From NCBI GenBank assembly GCA_017651625.1, contig JAGCCP010000007.1:27153-91152 (forward strand): a stretch of DNA of 64,000 bases, given 5' to 3'. The stretch comes from Candidatus Ruminimicrobiellum bubulum. Lineage in GTDB: Bacteria; Elusimicrobiota; Endomicrobiia; Endomicrobiales; Endomicrobiaceae. Of the stretch, positions 34,635-44,135 are shown piece by piece (positions within the stretch are counted from its first letter, which is position 1; each line of letters starts with the position of its first letter). A model generated the notes under the pieces. The model did no database searches and was not told the origin of the DNA. It worked only from the letters and a program-made list of their open reading frames with translations. Both the position numbers and the translations under genes were made by a program.

Positions 34635-35678
34635 TTAAAACGCTTCCATCAACGTAAAATATGTTGCTTGCGATTCATTCGAAAACGCAAAATCTATTCT
34701 AAAATTCATTCTAGGATTATCTTTTATCTTTATTCTCAGTCCAAAACCGCTGGCGGTTTTTATTTCGTTTAAATCCACATCTTCCAAACTATCGTAAACA
34801 TTTCCTACACCGGTAAATAACGCTAACCATATACTATTGGTTATTTTTATTTTAAGTTCCGGCTGAAAAGTTAATAATATATTGTCTACAAATCTATTGG
34901 CATAAAAACCTCTTAATATATTAGATCCTCCTAAAGCAGGCAATGTTTGTACCGGAGCAATTCCATTTATAAACTCACTATAAAGTTGATAAGAAAACAA
35001 TATTTTCTTTTCATAAATATAAAAATAATTTCTAAAATCAAACTTTGTTATCGAATAATTATATTTACTTCCGAATCTATTATTATAAAGGAGATAATCA
35101 GCTCTCATTAATATTCCCTTTGTAGGATATATATTGCTGTTTCTTGTATCGAATTTGGCTTTAAATCCAAAACCGGAAATAACTCCGTCCGTTTTACAAT
35201 ATTGAAGTTGTCCGTCGTCATCCGTATCTTGTACGGTCATATCCGATAAATCGTATTGTATACCGAACATCAAATTTTCTAATATTTTTCTTGAAAAGCC
35301 TACTCCAAAACTGCAAGCTCTGTTAACAAATTCTTCTTCATTATCCTTTATGGTATTATTACCTACACCATAAAACTTTCTTAAAAAATTTGTATAAATA
35401 ACTTTACCTTCCAACAAATAATTTTGATTATCAAAATAAAGTGAAGGTGCAGCTCCTATAGAAAACTGATTTTTTAATGTATATAAGGCAAACAGGTTCA
35501 GTGATGAAAAATATTTATGTTCATCTTTCTTGAAATTTAATATATCGGTAAAAACCAAACCTAAACTTGTTTCCGGAGCATAAAAAGGGAACAAGAAAAA
35601 AATATTTTTCGATTGACTATAAACATTCGATGAAAGTAATATTAATATTAGTGATATTGTTATAAGAATTTTTTTCAT
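34635..35678 (-). CDS. Omp85/BamA-type outer-membrane barrel (surface-antigen domain) without POTRA
   Basis: 347 residues. Signal peptide MKKILITISLILILLSSNVYS, then directly a barrel of the Omp85 C-terminal type: FDTRNSNIYPTKGILMRADY, the conserved LGGSNILRGFYANRFVDN (GGxxxLRGF, substrate-loop motif) and FRIDFAFSNESQATYF at the end. No POTRA domains precede it, so it is not BamA; it resembles the single-barrel surface antigens. Its start overlaps the CDF stop by 4 nt. Confidence 0.83.
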   Translation of the reverse strand: MKKILITISLILILLSSNVYSQSKNIFFLFPFYAPETSLGLVFTDILNFKKDEHKYFSSLNLFALYTLKNQFSIGAAPSLYFDNQNYLLEGKVIYTNFLRKFYGVGNNTIKDNEEEFVNRACSFGVGFSRKILENLMFGIQYDLSDMTVQDTDDDGQLQYCKTDGVISGFGFKAKFDTRNSNIYPTKGILMRADYLLYNNRFGSKYNYSITKFDFRNYFYIYEKKILFSYQLYSEFINGIAPVQTLPALGGSNILRGFYANRFVDNILLTFQPELKIKITNSIWLALFTGVGNVYDSLEDVDLNEIKTASGFGLRIKIKDNPRMNFRIDFAFSNESQATYFTLMEAF

Positions 35679-36571
35679 TTATTTTGTTTACTCTCTATTT
35701 CATTAAATGGTTCCAAATGTATAAGTACATCCAAAATATCTTCGTTCGATTTCATAAGATTTAATTTTACTTCTTCGGAAATATCGTGCCCTTCTTGAAC
35801 CGAAATATGACCATCAACCAATATGTGCATATCAACAAAAAAAGTTTCACCTGCTTTTCTTGTTCTTATATCGTGAACTTCTCTAACATCTTTTGTTTGT
35901 AATGCAATCTGTTCTATTTTAGATAAAGTTTCACTATCTACACTTTCATCTAAAATATTCAATATAGACTTTTTAAATATTTTATATGCAGGATAAATAA
36001 TAAATACAGATACCACAATAGCACCTATAGCATCAAGCCATATTAGTTTAGGGAATATTGCTGCTATTATAATTACTATTGCTACAGGTAAAGAACTTAT
36101 TGCATCTGACCTATGATGCCAAGCATTAGCTTTTACCGCCGGAGATTTTAATATATTTGCTTTTTTTACCGTATATCTATAAAGCCACTCTTTTGATATT
36201 ATAGATAACATTGCACCGACAAATGCCACTAAACTCGGAGACTGTATATCGTTTTGTTTCAATGCCAGTATAGCTTTAGTAAAAATAGATATACCTACTA
36301 AAGCAAGTGCTATAGCAATAAAAATTGTAACCAACAATTCTATTTTTCTGTGCCCGTATTGATGTTCTTCATCCGCGGGAGCTAACCAATATTTTACACC
36401 GAAGATTATAGATAAATCTGTCGCCAAATCGGAAAAACTGTGAACACCATCGGCTATTAATGCCTGACTATTACCCACATATCCTATAACAAGTTTTGTT
36501 ATTGATAAAAACAAGTTTACTACTATTCCAACAACGGTAACATTTTTTATTTCTTTTTCTTTATTTTCCAT
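35675..36571 (-). CDS. Cation diffusion facilitator family transporter
   Basis: 298 residues, six predicted membrane helices and a cytoplasmic C-terminal domain. Metal sites: ALIADGVHSFSDLATD (helix II, HxxxD) and AWHHRSDAISSLPV (helix V, HxxxD). C-terminal IRTRKAGETFFVDMHILVDGHISVQEGHDISEEV is the CDF dimer domain. Exports Zn, Fe or Mn; which is unknown. Overlaps both the Omp85-type gene (4 nt) and the SpoU gene (11 nt). Confidence 0.92.
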   Translation of the reverse strand: MENKEKEIKNVTVVGIVVNLFLSITKLVIGYVGNSQALIADGVHSFSDLATDLSIIFGVKYWLAPADEEHQYGHRKIELLVTIFIAIALALVGISIFTKAILALKQNDIQSPSLVAFVGAMLSIISKEWLYRYTVKKANILKSPAVKANAWHHRSDAISSLPVAIVIIIAAIFPKLIWLDAIGAIVVSVFIIYPAYKIFKKSILNILDESVDSETLSKIEQIALQTKDVREVHDIRTRKAGETFFVDMHILVDGHISVQEGHDISEEVKLNLMKSNEDILDVLIHLEPFNEIESKQNK

Positions 36572-37319
36572 TTAATTGTTTTGAAACCTCATATATAGCA
36601 ACGGAACAAGCTACTGCTGCATTTAAAGATTGAGATTTTCCCCACATATCTATTTTTATTTTATTATCAACAATATCCAAAACTTCTTTATTTATACCGC
36701 TACCTTCATTACCTATTATTATTGCGGTATTATCTTTAAATTTAAATTTCGATAAAGAGTTGTCAGTATCCAACGAAAAAGCACAAGTATTTATTTGCTT
36801 TTGTTTCATTTTATATATTAAAGAAACTATATCACATTCCTGAATTATAGGTATATTAAAAATTGATCCCATTGTAGACCTTATAACTTTATCACCGTAA
36901 ACATCAACAGAATTTTTCGATATAAAAATTCCTTTACATCCGAAAGCTTCAGCTGTTCTGATAATTGTTCCGATATTTCCCGGATCTTGCAATGTATCTA
37001 TTACAACAAAAATACCTTTGTTCAATAATACATTTTCTTTGTCAAACTTTTTTTTCTCAACAACAGCCAATATTTCTTGAGGAGTTTTAGTATCGGAAAT
37101 TTTCTTAAATATTTTTTCCGTGGTTATATATTTTTTGTCTGCAACAAAATCTTTATATTTTTCCGTAGATAAAACAAATTTTATTTTCCAATCTTTGGGA
37201 ATGTCTGATACTTGTTTAAATCCTTCAACGACAAACAAAGATTTTTCATCCCTATTTTTCTTTTCTTTTAAAGAAACTATTAACTTAATAATATCGTTAT
37301 GAACACTTTCTATAAACAT
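36561..37319 (-). CDS. SpoU/TrmH-family RNA 2'-O-methyltransferase
   Basis: 252 residues. N-terminal substrate-binding part (KEKKNRDEKSLFVVEGFKQV) and C-terminal SPOUT knot with DTLQDPGNIGTIIRTAEAFGC, VIRSTMGSIFNIP, AIIIGNEGSGI and QSLNAAVACSVAIYEVSKQ. Typical of RlmB-like 23S rRNA or tRNA methyltransferases; target base not decidable. Confidence 0.9.
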   Translation of the reverse strand: MFIESVHNDIIKLIVSLKEKKNRDEKSLFVVEGFKQVSDIPKDWKIKFVLSTEKYKDFVADKKYITTEKIFKKISDTKTPQEILAVVEKKKFDKENVLLNKGIFVVIDTLQDPGNIGTIIRTAEAFGCKGIFISKNSVDVYGDKVIRSTMGSIFNIPIIQECDIVSLIYKMKQKQINTCAFSLDTDNSLSKFKFKDNTAIIIGNEGSGINKEVLDIVDNKIKIDMWGKSQSLNAAVACSVAIYEVSKQLNGK

Positions 37320-37326
37320 TTTAACC

Positions 37327-37896
37327 TTATATAAATTTTAATTCTTGTTTATCGTTTGCCGATTTTAGTCTATACATAAGTTTGGCACAATCCGATTCAA
37401 CTATAATATTACTTACATGTATTTGTTTCATAAAACCTTCATCTACCGACTTCTGTAACAAATTTATGTAATCATCATAAAAATTATTTATGTTCAAAAG
37501 AGCAACCGGCTTATTATGAATATTCAATTGTTTCCATGTTATAATTTCGGTTATTTCTTCAAATGTTCCTATTCCACCCGGCAAAGCAACAAAGTAATCG
37601 GATATTTCATACATCGTTTTTTTTCTTATATGCATATCGGAAACGACTTTCATTTCCGTTACATTTTTGCTCCCGAGATTCATATTATTTAAAAATTCCG
37701 GTATTACACCTATAACTTTACCGCCGTTATCCATAATTTCTTTTGAAATTATTCCCATAATACCGACTTTACCGCCACCGTAAACAAGTGTCATATTGTT
37801 TTTAATGATTTCTTTTGCAAATTGTTTTGCGACACTAGCATATATTTCATTATATCCGCTGTTTGAACCGCAAAAAATACATATTTTTTTTGTCAT
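37327..37896 (-). CDS. LOG family protein (TIGR00730), nucleotide phosphoribohydrolase-like
   Basis: 189 residues with Rossmann fold. Seen: ICIFCGSNSGYNEIYASVAK, LVYGGGKVGIMG, MHIRKKTMYEISDYFVALPGGIGTFEEITEIITW (PGGxGTxxE active site). Homologues cleave cytokinin-type or other nucleoside 5'-monophosphates (AMP nucleosidase-like). AAGGA precedes the ATG. Confidence 0.9.
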   Translation of the reverse strand: MTKKICIFCGSNSGYNEIYASVAKQFAKEIIKNNMTLVYGGGKVGIMGIISKEIMDNGGKVIGVIPEFLNNMNLGSKNVTEMKVVSDMHIRKKTMYEISDYFVALPGGIGTFEEITEIITWKQLNIHNKPVALLNINNFYDDYINLLQKSVDEGFMKQIHVSNIIVESDCAKLMYRLKSANDKQELKFI

Positions 37897-37918
37897 TATT
37901 TTTTATCCTTAAAAAAAA

Positions 37919-37950
37919 GAACTATCTTATTGTATATAACAAGACAGTTC
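37919..37950 (-). terminator. Strand-specific Rho-independent terminator of the HEAT lipoprotein gene
   Basis: 13-bp stem, arms 37919-37931 and 37938-37950, loop GTATAT. Two of the pairs are G-U, which pair only in minus-strand RNA; that RNA ends in T8. It lies 25 nt past the HEAT gene stop. Confidence 0.82.
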
Positions 37951-37975
37951 CTTTTCAAAAAATCTATGAGAACAC

Positions 37976-39145
37976 TTATTGAATTTTTTGTAAAGCATCC
38001 GTCGCTATTTTTTTAATATCCGCATTTTTGGTTGTTCCTGCTATTTTTTTCAAAGGCTCAATAGCATCCGAAGCACTTTTACCGAAATCACCAAGTTCGT
38101 AAATTGCTCTTGAAACAATTTCGGTGTTATCTTCTTTCAATAAATTAATAAGTTCGGGGATTGTCTTCTCGGAAGCTTTACCGATTTTTGTTAAAACAGA
38201 TCTTGCTGTCTGTTTTACACCGGGATCAGTGTATTTTAAGAATGTCAATATATTAGGAACGTAATCTTTTACTCTTTCATCTTTCCCTGCTAAATTTCCA
38301 AAGATATTTAGAATTTGTATTTTAATTTCATTCGGTTTATCCTTAAAAAACTCATACATATTTGCAGCTTCTTCTTTCGTAGGTATACCTATTTTAGCAA
38401 CAGCATTTAAAGCTTTTTCTCTGTTTATCGGATCCTTAGCCGCAACATCTATAAGAACCGGCAACGCTCTCTTTGCATTTTTTTTCATATCTCCCAAACA
38501 ATCTATTGCGGAAGTTTTTATCATTTCATTCTTTTGAGATAAGAACAATATTATTTTATTGAAACATTCATCATTTCCGCAAACTATGTCCGGAAATTTC
38601 GGAAAAATCGCTAATACTTTCTGTCTTATTATAAGGTTATCACTATCCAATAACGAAATTATTTCTTCCGATATCGGAGAAACATCTCTATCCAATTTAA
38701 ATATAATTTCAAGAGTATCTATAATTTTATTGTTATCTTCACTTTTTAATACATTTACTAACTTGTCAAAAATGATTTCTCTTGCTTCATGACTTTTGAT
38801 ATTTGAAAGAGTTTTTGCGGCCAAGTTTCTTACATTTTCGTCACCGAAAGAACCGCACTTTATTACGGTATCCATAGCAGATTCAGAACCTAACTCTATT
38901 GATCTTCCGTAACATTCGAAAGCGTAATCATATTGATCATGCGAAAAATAAATATCTCCTATATTTTTTTCAGCTTCGGCAGCATTATCACCTTTTTCTA
39001 TCGCTTTACCGTAATAATCTATAGCTTTTTCATATTCTCCGTCAGTTTGATATGATAAGGCCTTTTCAAAATAATTCCCCTTACATGAAACAACAAAAAA
39101 TAAACTTATCAATAAAAACAAACTTAAAAACTTTTGTACTTTCAT
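37976..39145 (-). CDS. HEAT-repeat lipoprotein with N-terminal TPR
   Basis: 389 residues. Lipoprotein signal (LFLLISLFFVVSC, Cys near residue 21). Residues 24-95 carry two TPR units (YEKAIDYYGKAIEKGDNAAEA, QYDYAFECYGRSIELGSESA); residues 100-389 are HEAT/armadillo-like repeats (DPGVKQTARSVLTKIGKASEKTIPELINLL, SRAIYELGDFGKSASDAIEPL). A protein-protein scaffold in the periplasm. AGGAG lies 10 nt before the ATG. Confidence 0.85.
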   Translation of the reverse strand: MKVQKFLSLFLLISLFFVVSCKGNYFEKALSYQTDGEYEKAIDYYGKAIEKGDNAAEAEKNIGDIYFSHDQYDYAFECYGRSIELGSESAMDTVIKCGSFGDENVRNLAAKTLSNIKSHEAREIIFDKLVNVLKSEDNNKIIDTLEIIFKLDRDVSPISEEIISLLDSDNLIIRQKVLAIFPKFPDIVCGNDECFNKIILFLSQKNEMIKTSAIDCLGDMKKNAKRALPVLIDVAAKDPINREKALNAVAKIGIPTKEEAANMYEFFKDKPNEIKIQILNIFGNLAGKDERVKDYVPNILTFLKYTDPGVKQTARSVLTKIGKASEKTIPELINLLKEDNTEIVSRAIYELGDFGKSASDAIEPLKKIAGTTKNADIKKIATDALQKIQ

Positions 39146-39220
39146 AAAACAGTGCTCCTAAATATATTTATAACAGATAATAGTTTATAATTTTACAATG
39201 TTTTTTACAATAAAACAGAA

Positions 39221-39886
39221 TCAATTTATATAGTTAATTTTCTTCAAAAAAGTTCCCACAGCAGGTTGAGGTATGTATGTTTTAATATAACTTTCAACAT
39301 AATTCCACATAACTTTATCATCGTTGTTTTCAAATTCTTCTATTATATCTAAAGAATCTCCGGAACAATTCGCAATCTTTTTCAAATATAAAATATCTTC
39401 TTTCTTTATGTTGGAATAGTTTCTTTTTAAATAATCGACCATACTATAACCGGATATTTTTAACAATCTTAAAGAAAAAGCCGTTAACACTCTTAACGGA
39501 GTTCTTGAAGTGGCAAGCAAATCCCATGTTCTTGTTATAAGTTCGTATTTCTTTATGCTCGGTAAATGCATGGGTGCAAATTTATCGCTTATTTCACAAA
39601 CATAAAATGCTAACAAATTTCTGTGAAAGTCTTGCTTGACCGATGTATTGTTATTTAAAATTTTTGCTCCGGTAACTGTCGGTCTTGAATACTGTGAATT
39701 TTGGTAAACAATCAATTCGCTTTCTGTAATCGGTTCGGTTGCGGCATTAAGTTTTGCAACTATTTTTTTTGCACTGGGAACGATAGCATAAATTTTACCC
39801 CACTTATCAGTATAAGCGGTAATAATTTTATCTGCCTCGGATGCTAATTTTGTATTAAGTATTAGTGCTTTTATATTGTAATACAT
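39221..39886 (-). CDS. recO: DNA repair protein RecO
   Basis: 221 residues. N-terminal OB-fold (IKALILNTKLASEADKIITAYTDKWGKIYAIVPSAKK) and the helical C-terminal part (LLAFYVCEISDKFAP ... RVLTAFSLRLLKISGY) match RecO, which loads RecA with RecR at gaps. The usual Cys4 zinc finger is not visible (one Cys in KKIANCSGDS). It lies 1 nt from the CorC-like gene in the aspS-pgpH-ybeY operon. Confidence 0.87.
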   Translation of the reverse strand: MYYNIKALILNTKLASEADKIITAYTDKWGKIYAIVPSAKKIVAKLNAATEPITESELIVYQNSQYSRPTVTGAKILNNNTSVKQDFHRNLLAFYVCEISDKFAPMHLPSIKKYELITRTWDLLATSRTPLRVLTAFSLRLLKISGYSMVDYLKRNYSNIKKEDILYLKKIANCSGDSLDIIEEFENNDDKVMWNYVESYIKTYIPQPAVGTFLKKINYIN

Positions 39887-39887
39887 T

Positions 39888-41144
39888 TTATTTTATCTTT
39901 AAAATAATTCTTTTTACTTTTTTGGGTTCCACGCTTTCTATTTCAACTTCTAAATTATTCCAAGTAAACTTTTCATATCTTCTCGGAATATAACCGAAAT
40001 GTTCCAACACCCACCCGTTTATTGTGGAAAAATGATTTTCCGGAATATTAAGTTTTAATTCATCGTTTACATCAGAAATCGATTCATATCCGTTTATCAA
40101 ATATTTACCATCGGTTAACATTTTTATATTTCCATCTTTTTCATCGTATTCGTCCCACACTTCACCTACAATTTCTTCAAGTAAATCTTCCATTGTTACA
40201 AGACCAATTGTAGAGCCGAATTCATCTACAACTATTGCCATATGGTCTTTACCTTTTTTAAATTCCGTCAAAATCTGTTTCACATATGCGGTTTCTGGAA
40301 CATAATATACGGGTCTTATCAAATCTTCTATCGCCAAAACTTCCCCATTTCTCCATGCCATTGCAATATCTTTCGCGGTCACTATTCCTATGATATTATC
40401 TATTGAATCCCTGTATACCGGAATTCTTGAAAATTGTGTATCTATAATTTCGCTCATCAATTTTTCTCTCGGCTGTTCAATGTTTACTGCCAAAATTTCG
40501 GATTTAGATATCATAACTTGTGTAATTTTGGTTTTTCTAAATTCTATAATTCTGTTAATAATGCTCCTTGAAGTTTTTGATAACGGAGAAACATTTTCGT
40601 TAGACAGCAAGAATTCAACTTCATCCGGCTGCATCAATTTGGGCTCTTGTGTTTTTCTTCCGAAAACTTTAAGTATATCATTGGAAATTGAAACCAAAAA
40701 TATATTTAAACCTCTTGTTATTGTTGTGAATTTTATAACTATCGGTAAACATTTTACTGCAAATTTATCTGCTTTGTATCTGCCGAATGCTTTAGGTATA
40801 AGATTAGTAAATATCAAAGTTACTACTATGGAGATTACCGGGAATATACTTATCCATAACGCTTTATCCAAATCATATAATTCTATAACATCAAGTCCCA
40901 TAGACGTTGTTGAGACTCCGATTGCAACAACAGAAAGATTCATCCAAACTATCATTGTAGTAATAACATCATCGGGATATTGTTCCCAATAAACAAAATA
41001 TCTATACAATTTGTTATATCTTTCTTTTATTCTTCTTATATTCGAACTGGTGAGACTGGTTATCGCGGTTTCCGCGGCGGAAAAAAATGCTGCCGAAAAC
41101 ATAAACAATAAAAAGATTATAAATTTTATAATTACTTGTACCAT
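39888..41144 (-). CDS. CNNM/CorC-HlyC family membrane protein, full-length
   Basis: 418 residues. DUF21 membrane domain (SAAFFSAAETAITSLTSSNIRR, about 1-190), two CBS domains (IIGIVTAKDIAMAW, TIGLVTMEDLLEEIVGEVWDEYDE, about 205-335) and a C-terminal CorC_HlyC domain (INGYESISDVNDELKLNIPENHFSTINGWVLEHFG). Relatives carry out Mg2+/Co2+ efflux. It follows a shorter paralogue on the same strand. Confidence 0.9.
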   Translation of the reverse strand: MVQVIIKFIIFLLFMFSAAFFSAAETAITSLTSSNIRRIKERYNKLYRYFVYWEQYPDDVITTMIVWMNLSVVAIGVSTTSMGLDVIELYDLDKALWISIFPVISIVVTLIFTNLIPKAFGRYKADKFAVKCLPIVIKFTTITRGLNIFLVSISNDILKVFGRKTQEPKLMQPDEVEFLLSNENVSPLSKTSRSIINRIIEFRKTKITQVMISKSEILAVNIEQPREKLMSEIIDTQFSRIPVYRDSIDNIIGIVTAKDIAMAWRNGEVLAIEDLIRPVYYVPETAYVKQILTEFKKGKDHMAIVVDEFGSTIGLVTMEDLLEEIVGEVWDEYDEKDGNIKMLTDGKYLINGYESISDVNDELKLNIPENHFSTINGWVLEHFGYIPRRYEKFTWNNLEVEIESVEPKKVKRIILKIK

Positions 41145-41150
41145 TTTTAC

Positions 41151-42152
41151 CTATTCTTCATCATATTCGTCAAGTATTTCCCCGACTATTTCTTCAACTA
41201 TATCTTCTAATGTTACCATACCTATTATTCTGTCTTTCTTGTTTTTCACAAAAGCTATATGCGTTGTTCCTTCCTGCAATTCTTTTAACAATTCACTTAT
41301 TTTTTTATCGGGATTAATGAAATATGCGGGTTTAATAGATTTTTTTATGAAATTTTCTTTATTCTCTTTCCACAGCCACAAGATATCGTTAATATGAACA
41401 TAACCTATAATATTTTCTTTCGTTCCTTTATAAACCGGAACTCTGCTTCTGGCAGTTTCGACTATCATATCTATAAATTTTTCATTATCATCATCAATGT
41501 TTACCGCTTCTATATCTTTAAACGGAGTCATTATTTTTACTGCAATAGTTTCGGTAAATCCCACGGATCTTTCAAGCATTGTGCTTATGTTTTTATCAAA
41601 AATACCTTCTTTGTCCGCTTCCGAAATCAAACTTTCAACTTCCTCTCTTGTAAGTGCGGGATATTCGTCTTTTTCATCATCTTTGTTAAACATTAAATCT
41701 AATATTTTCATTATCGGATAAAGAAAAGGTTTTGTAACGTGTTCTATTTGAGAAAGTAAAGGCACTGTAAGTAATGCAACTTTTTGAGAATTTGCCCTGC
41801 TATAAATTTTCGGTGTGATTTCTCCTACAATTAAAACTGTAAACGTTGCAATTACCCATGTAATAACATCTAAGACGTTTCTGTTTACCATATAAAAAAT
41901 TGTAACCGCTAATGAACTGAATAAAAAACTCACCATCATGTCGGATAAAACATTACCTGTTAATATAACTGTTAATAAGTAGTACGGACTGTTAAGCCAT
42001 CTTAACAAAGGTTCGGCTATTGATTTTTTTAAGACTATAAGTTTTTTTACTCTGTATCTGGATAGACTGTTTAATGCTATTTCAGAAGCCGACCAAAAAG
42101 CAGAAAGCATTAAAAAAAAGATTAATAAAAGTGATGCTAAGAAAATATACAT
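41151..42152 (-). CDS. CNNM/CorC-like membrane protein lacking the CorC_HlyC domain
   Basis: 333 residues. Same DUF21 + paired CBS layout as the gene at 39.9-41.1 kb (SAFWSASEIALNSLSRYRVKK; NIIGYVHINDILWLW; RIIGMVTLEDIVEEIVGEILDEYDEE), but it ends at the end of the second CBS domain; the ~80-residue CorC_HlyC domain is absent. A tandem duplication with loss of the tail, or hetero-oligomer subunit. Overlaps ybeY by 16 nt; gap to the next gene 6 nt. Confidence 0.87.
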   Translation of the reverse strand: MYIFLASLLLIFFLMLSAFWSASEIALNSLSRYRVKKLIVLKKSIAEPLLRWLNSPYYLLTVILTGNVLSDMMVSFLFSSLAVTIFYMVNRNVLDVITWVIATFTVLIVGEITPKIYSRANSQKVALLTVPLLSQIEHVTKPFLYPIMKILDLMFNKDDEKDEYPALTREEVESLISEADKEGIFDKNISTMLERSVGFTETIAVKIMTPFKDIEAVNIDDDNEKFIDMIVETARSRVPVYKGTKENIIGYVHINDILWLWKENKENFIKKSIKPAYFINPDKKISELLKELQEGTTHIAFVKNKKDRIIGMVTLEDIVEEIVGEILDEYDEE

Positions 42153-42550
42153 TTGAATATTTTATCCTGTTTGGAAAACATCTTTTTTTTATTTTCCGGA
42201 GTATAATCCGTATATCCTTCCAAATGTAAAATCGAATGTATTACAAGATAACATAATTCCTGCTCATAAGAAAAACCGTATTTCTTTGCATTTTTTTTAG
42301 GTCTGTTGTCGGATATATATATATCACCCATAAAAAGATTTTTATCTACAAGAAAAGAAATAACATCTGTTATTCTGTTAACTTTTCTATATTTTCTGTT
42401 CATCTTTCTTATATCAATATCACTTACCATTGTAAAACTTATATTGTATTGCTTTACTTTCTCAAACTTTAAAGCAAATTCAGCTGTCTTTTTCATCAAC
42501 GGAACTATTTTTTTATCAAATCCGGTAAATATTAATTCTTTTTGTTTCAT
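42137..42550 (-). CDS. ybeY: Endoribonuclease YbeY
   Basis: 137 residues. rRNA-processing/quality-control metalloenzyme. Zn site IHSILHLEGYTDYTPENKK: His105, His109, then Asp115 where most YbeY have the third His (HGxLHLxGxDH). From memory the same H-to-D form (GYxDKTPE) is normal in Bacteroidetes YbeY, so it is probably active. Also ITDVISFLVDK and GDIYIS. Neighbours PgpH and CorC genes as in many bacteria. Confidence 0.9.
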   Translation of the reverse strand: MKQKELIFTGFDKKIVPLMKKTAEFALKFEKVKQYNISFTMVSDIDIRKMNRKYRKVNRITDVISFLVDKNLFMGDIYISDNRPKKNAKKYGFSYEQELCYLVIHSILHLEGYTDYTPENKKKMFSKQDKIFKCIFS

Positions 42551-42611
42551 CTTTTTCCTTTTTTCAAACTTTAATTATTATACACTACCACAAATATCTG
42601 GCAAACAAGAT

Positions 42612-44135
42612 TTAATTTTTATTACCGTTCTTATATTCTATTCTGGCGTGATATATTGAGCATAATGTATTTGTAACACTTTCGGATATTTCAAATAAAT
42701 CTTTTAATGTTATAGGACAATCTGAAAACTGCCCGTCGGCAAATTTATTATTTATTACTTTTTCTACAGTTTCTTTAAGTTTACCGGCCGATGTTTCTTT
42801 TAAAGTTCTCGATATGGCTTCTACTGAATCCGATATCATAAGTATTGCTGCAATTTTTGTTGTAGGTTTTTGGCCCGGATACCTAAAATCTTGCTCATTA
42901 ACATTACTGTCTTTTTCCAAAGCTTTATAATAAAAATATTGTATCAACGATGTGCCGTGATGTTGGTTTATCGCATCTATTACAACTTGGTCTATATTGT
43001 ATTGTTTGGCCAAAGCAACACCATCTTTAACATGAGACACAAGTACCAATCCCGACATCGAGGGTGAAATTTCATCGTGTGGATTTTTTAAACCGTTTTG
43101 GTTTTCTATAAAATATTCCGGATTTTTTAGTTTGCCTATATCGTGATAATAAGCACAAACTCTTGCAAGCAATGCGTTTTCACCTATTGCTTCGGCTGCA
43201 TTACCTGCAATAGATGCTGTCATCAAACTATGATGATATGTACCGGGAGCTTCTTCCATTAATCTTTTTAATAACGGACTGTTAAAATCGGAAAGTTCTA
43301 CAAGTTTCATATTTGTTGTTCTTGAAAACAAAGATTCAAATAACGGAAGTAATGCCAATATCATAAGAACCGAAAATGATGCATTTACAACAACATATAC
43401 AACATTTATAAAAAAGTTGGATAAAGAAGTATTCAATATAACATTTGCAATATTTTCTTTTGTCTCAATAAGCGGTAACACATCAAAGAAGTAAAAGAAC
43501 ATCAGCGGAATTGTCATTGCCACAAATATATTTATACCTACTTTTATAAATCCCGCTCTACTTCTGATTTTTCTTATATTTATTACCGAAACCAAACCGC
43601 CGGCTATATGAATTAAAGGAAGTATTACAGAAAAATCATCTATCAAGATAAAAAATATCGCCATAACCAACGTATAAACAACACTTACTCTTACCGATAC
43701 AAGTAACGCCATTAAAACGGTAAAAACGGATAAAGGGAAAGATATCTGTGGCATTTGACTCGTATAAATTTGAAAAGATAATAATGAAACTACTGTAATA
43801 AACGATATTATTAAAACTTTAATATTATCTAAATTTATTCTTTTTGCTTCGTATTTGAAATAAAATATAACCAACGAAAAAAGTGCCACAAGTAAAATAA
43901 ACAAGCCCAACATCTGCTTATGGTTTATCACTACTTGCATAGTTAGCATAATATAAACACAAATGAACAAAATAGCGACGGTTAAAGGAATCGGAACATT
44001 CAATTCCTTATTGAAAAAATTGTTACCCGTTAACCTTATTTTCGGCGCAACGGGAACAGGTTCTTCCAACTGTTTTATTAAAAACAATAGAAAATTTTTA
44101 ATTTTTAGTTTTAACCAATTGCTTAAAGCTTTCAC
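42612..44135 (-). CDS. HD-domain membrane phosphodiesterase, PgpH-like, short form
   Basis: 507 residues. About eight membrane helices (residues 40-275), then a cytoplasmic HD domain: LLKRLMEEAPGTYHHSLMTASIAGNAAE, VCAYYHDIGKLKNPEYFIENQ (HD pair near residue 332), INQHHGTSLIQYFYY and ILMISDSVEAISRTL. PgpH degrades c-di-AMP; here the extracytoplasmic 7TMR-HDED domain that normally precedes the helices is absent (about 700 residues is usual). The operon with ybeY and aspS is typical. Opposes CdaA at 6.2-7.0 kb. Substrate is inferred from family and context. Confidence 0.85.
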   Translation of the reverse strand: MKALSNWLKLKIKNFLLFLIKQLEEPVPVAPKIRLTGNNFFNKELNVPIPLTVAILFICVYIMLTMQVVINHKQMLGLFILLVALFSLVIFYFKYEAKRINLDNIKVLIISFITVVSLLSFQIYTSQMPQISFPLSVFTVLMALLVSVRVSVVYTLVMAIFFILIDDFSVILPLIHIAGGLVSVINIRKIRSRAGFIKVGINIFVAMTIPLMFFYFFDVLPLIETKENIANVILNTSLSNFFINVVYVVVNASFSVLMILALLPLFESLFSRTTNMKLVELSDFNSPLLKRLMEEAPGTYHHSLMTASIAGNAAEAIGENALLARVCAYYHDIGKLKNPEYFIENQNGLKNPHDEISPSMSGLVLVSHVKDGVALAKQYNIDQVVIDAINQHHGTSLIQYFYYKALEKDSNVNEQDFRYPGQKPTTKIAAILMISDSVEAISRTLKETSAGKLKETVEKVINNKFADGQFSDCPITLKDLFEISESVTNTLCSIYHARIEYKNGNKN

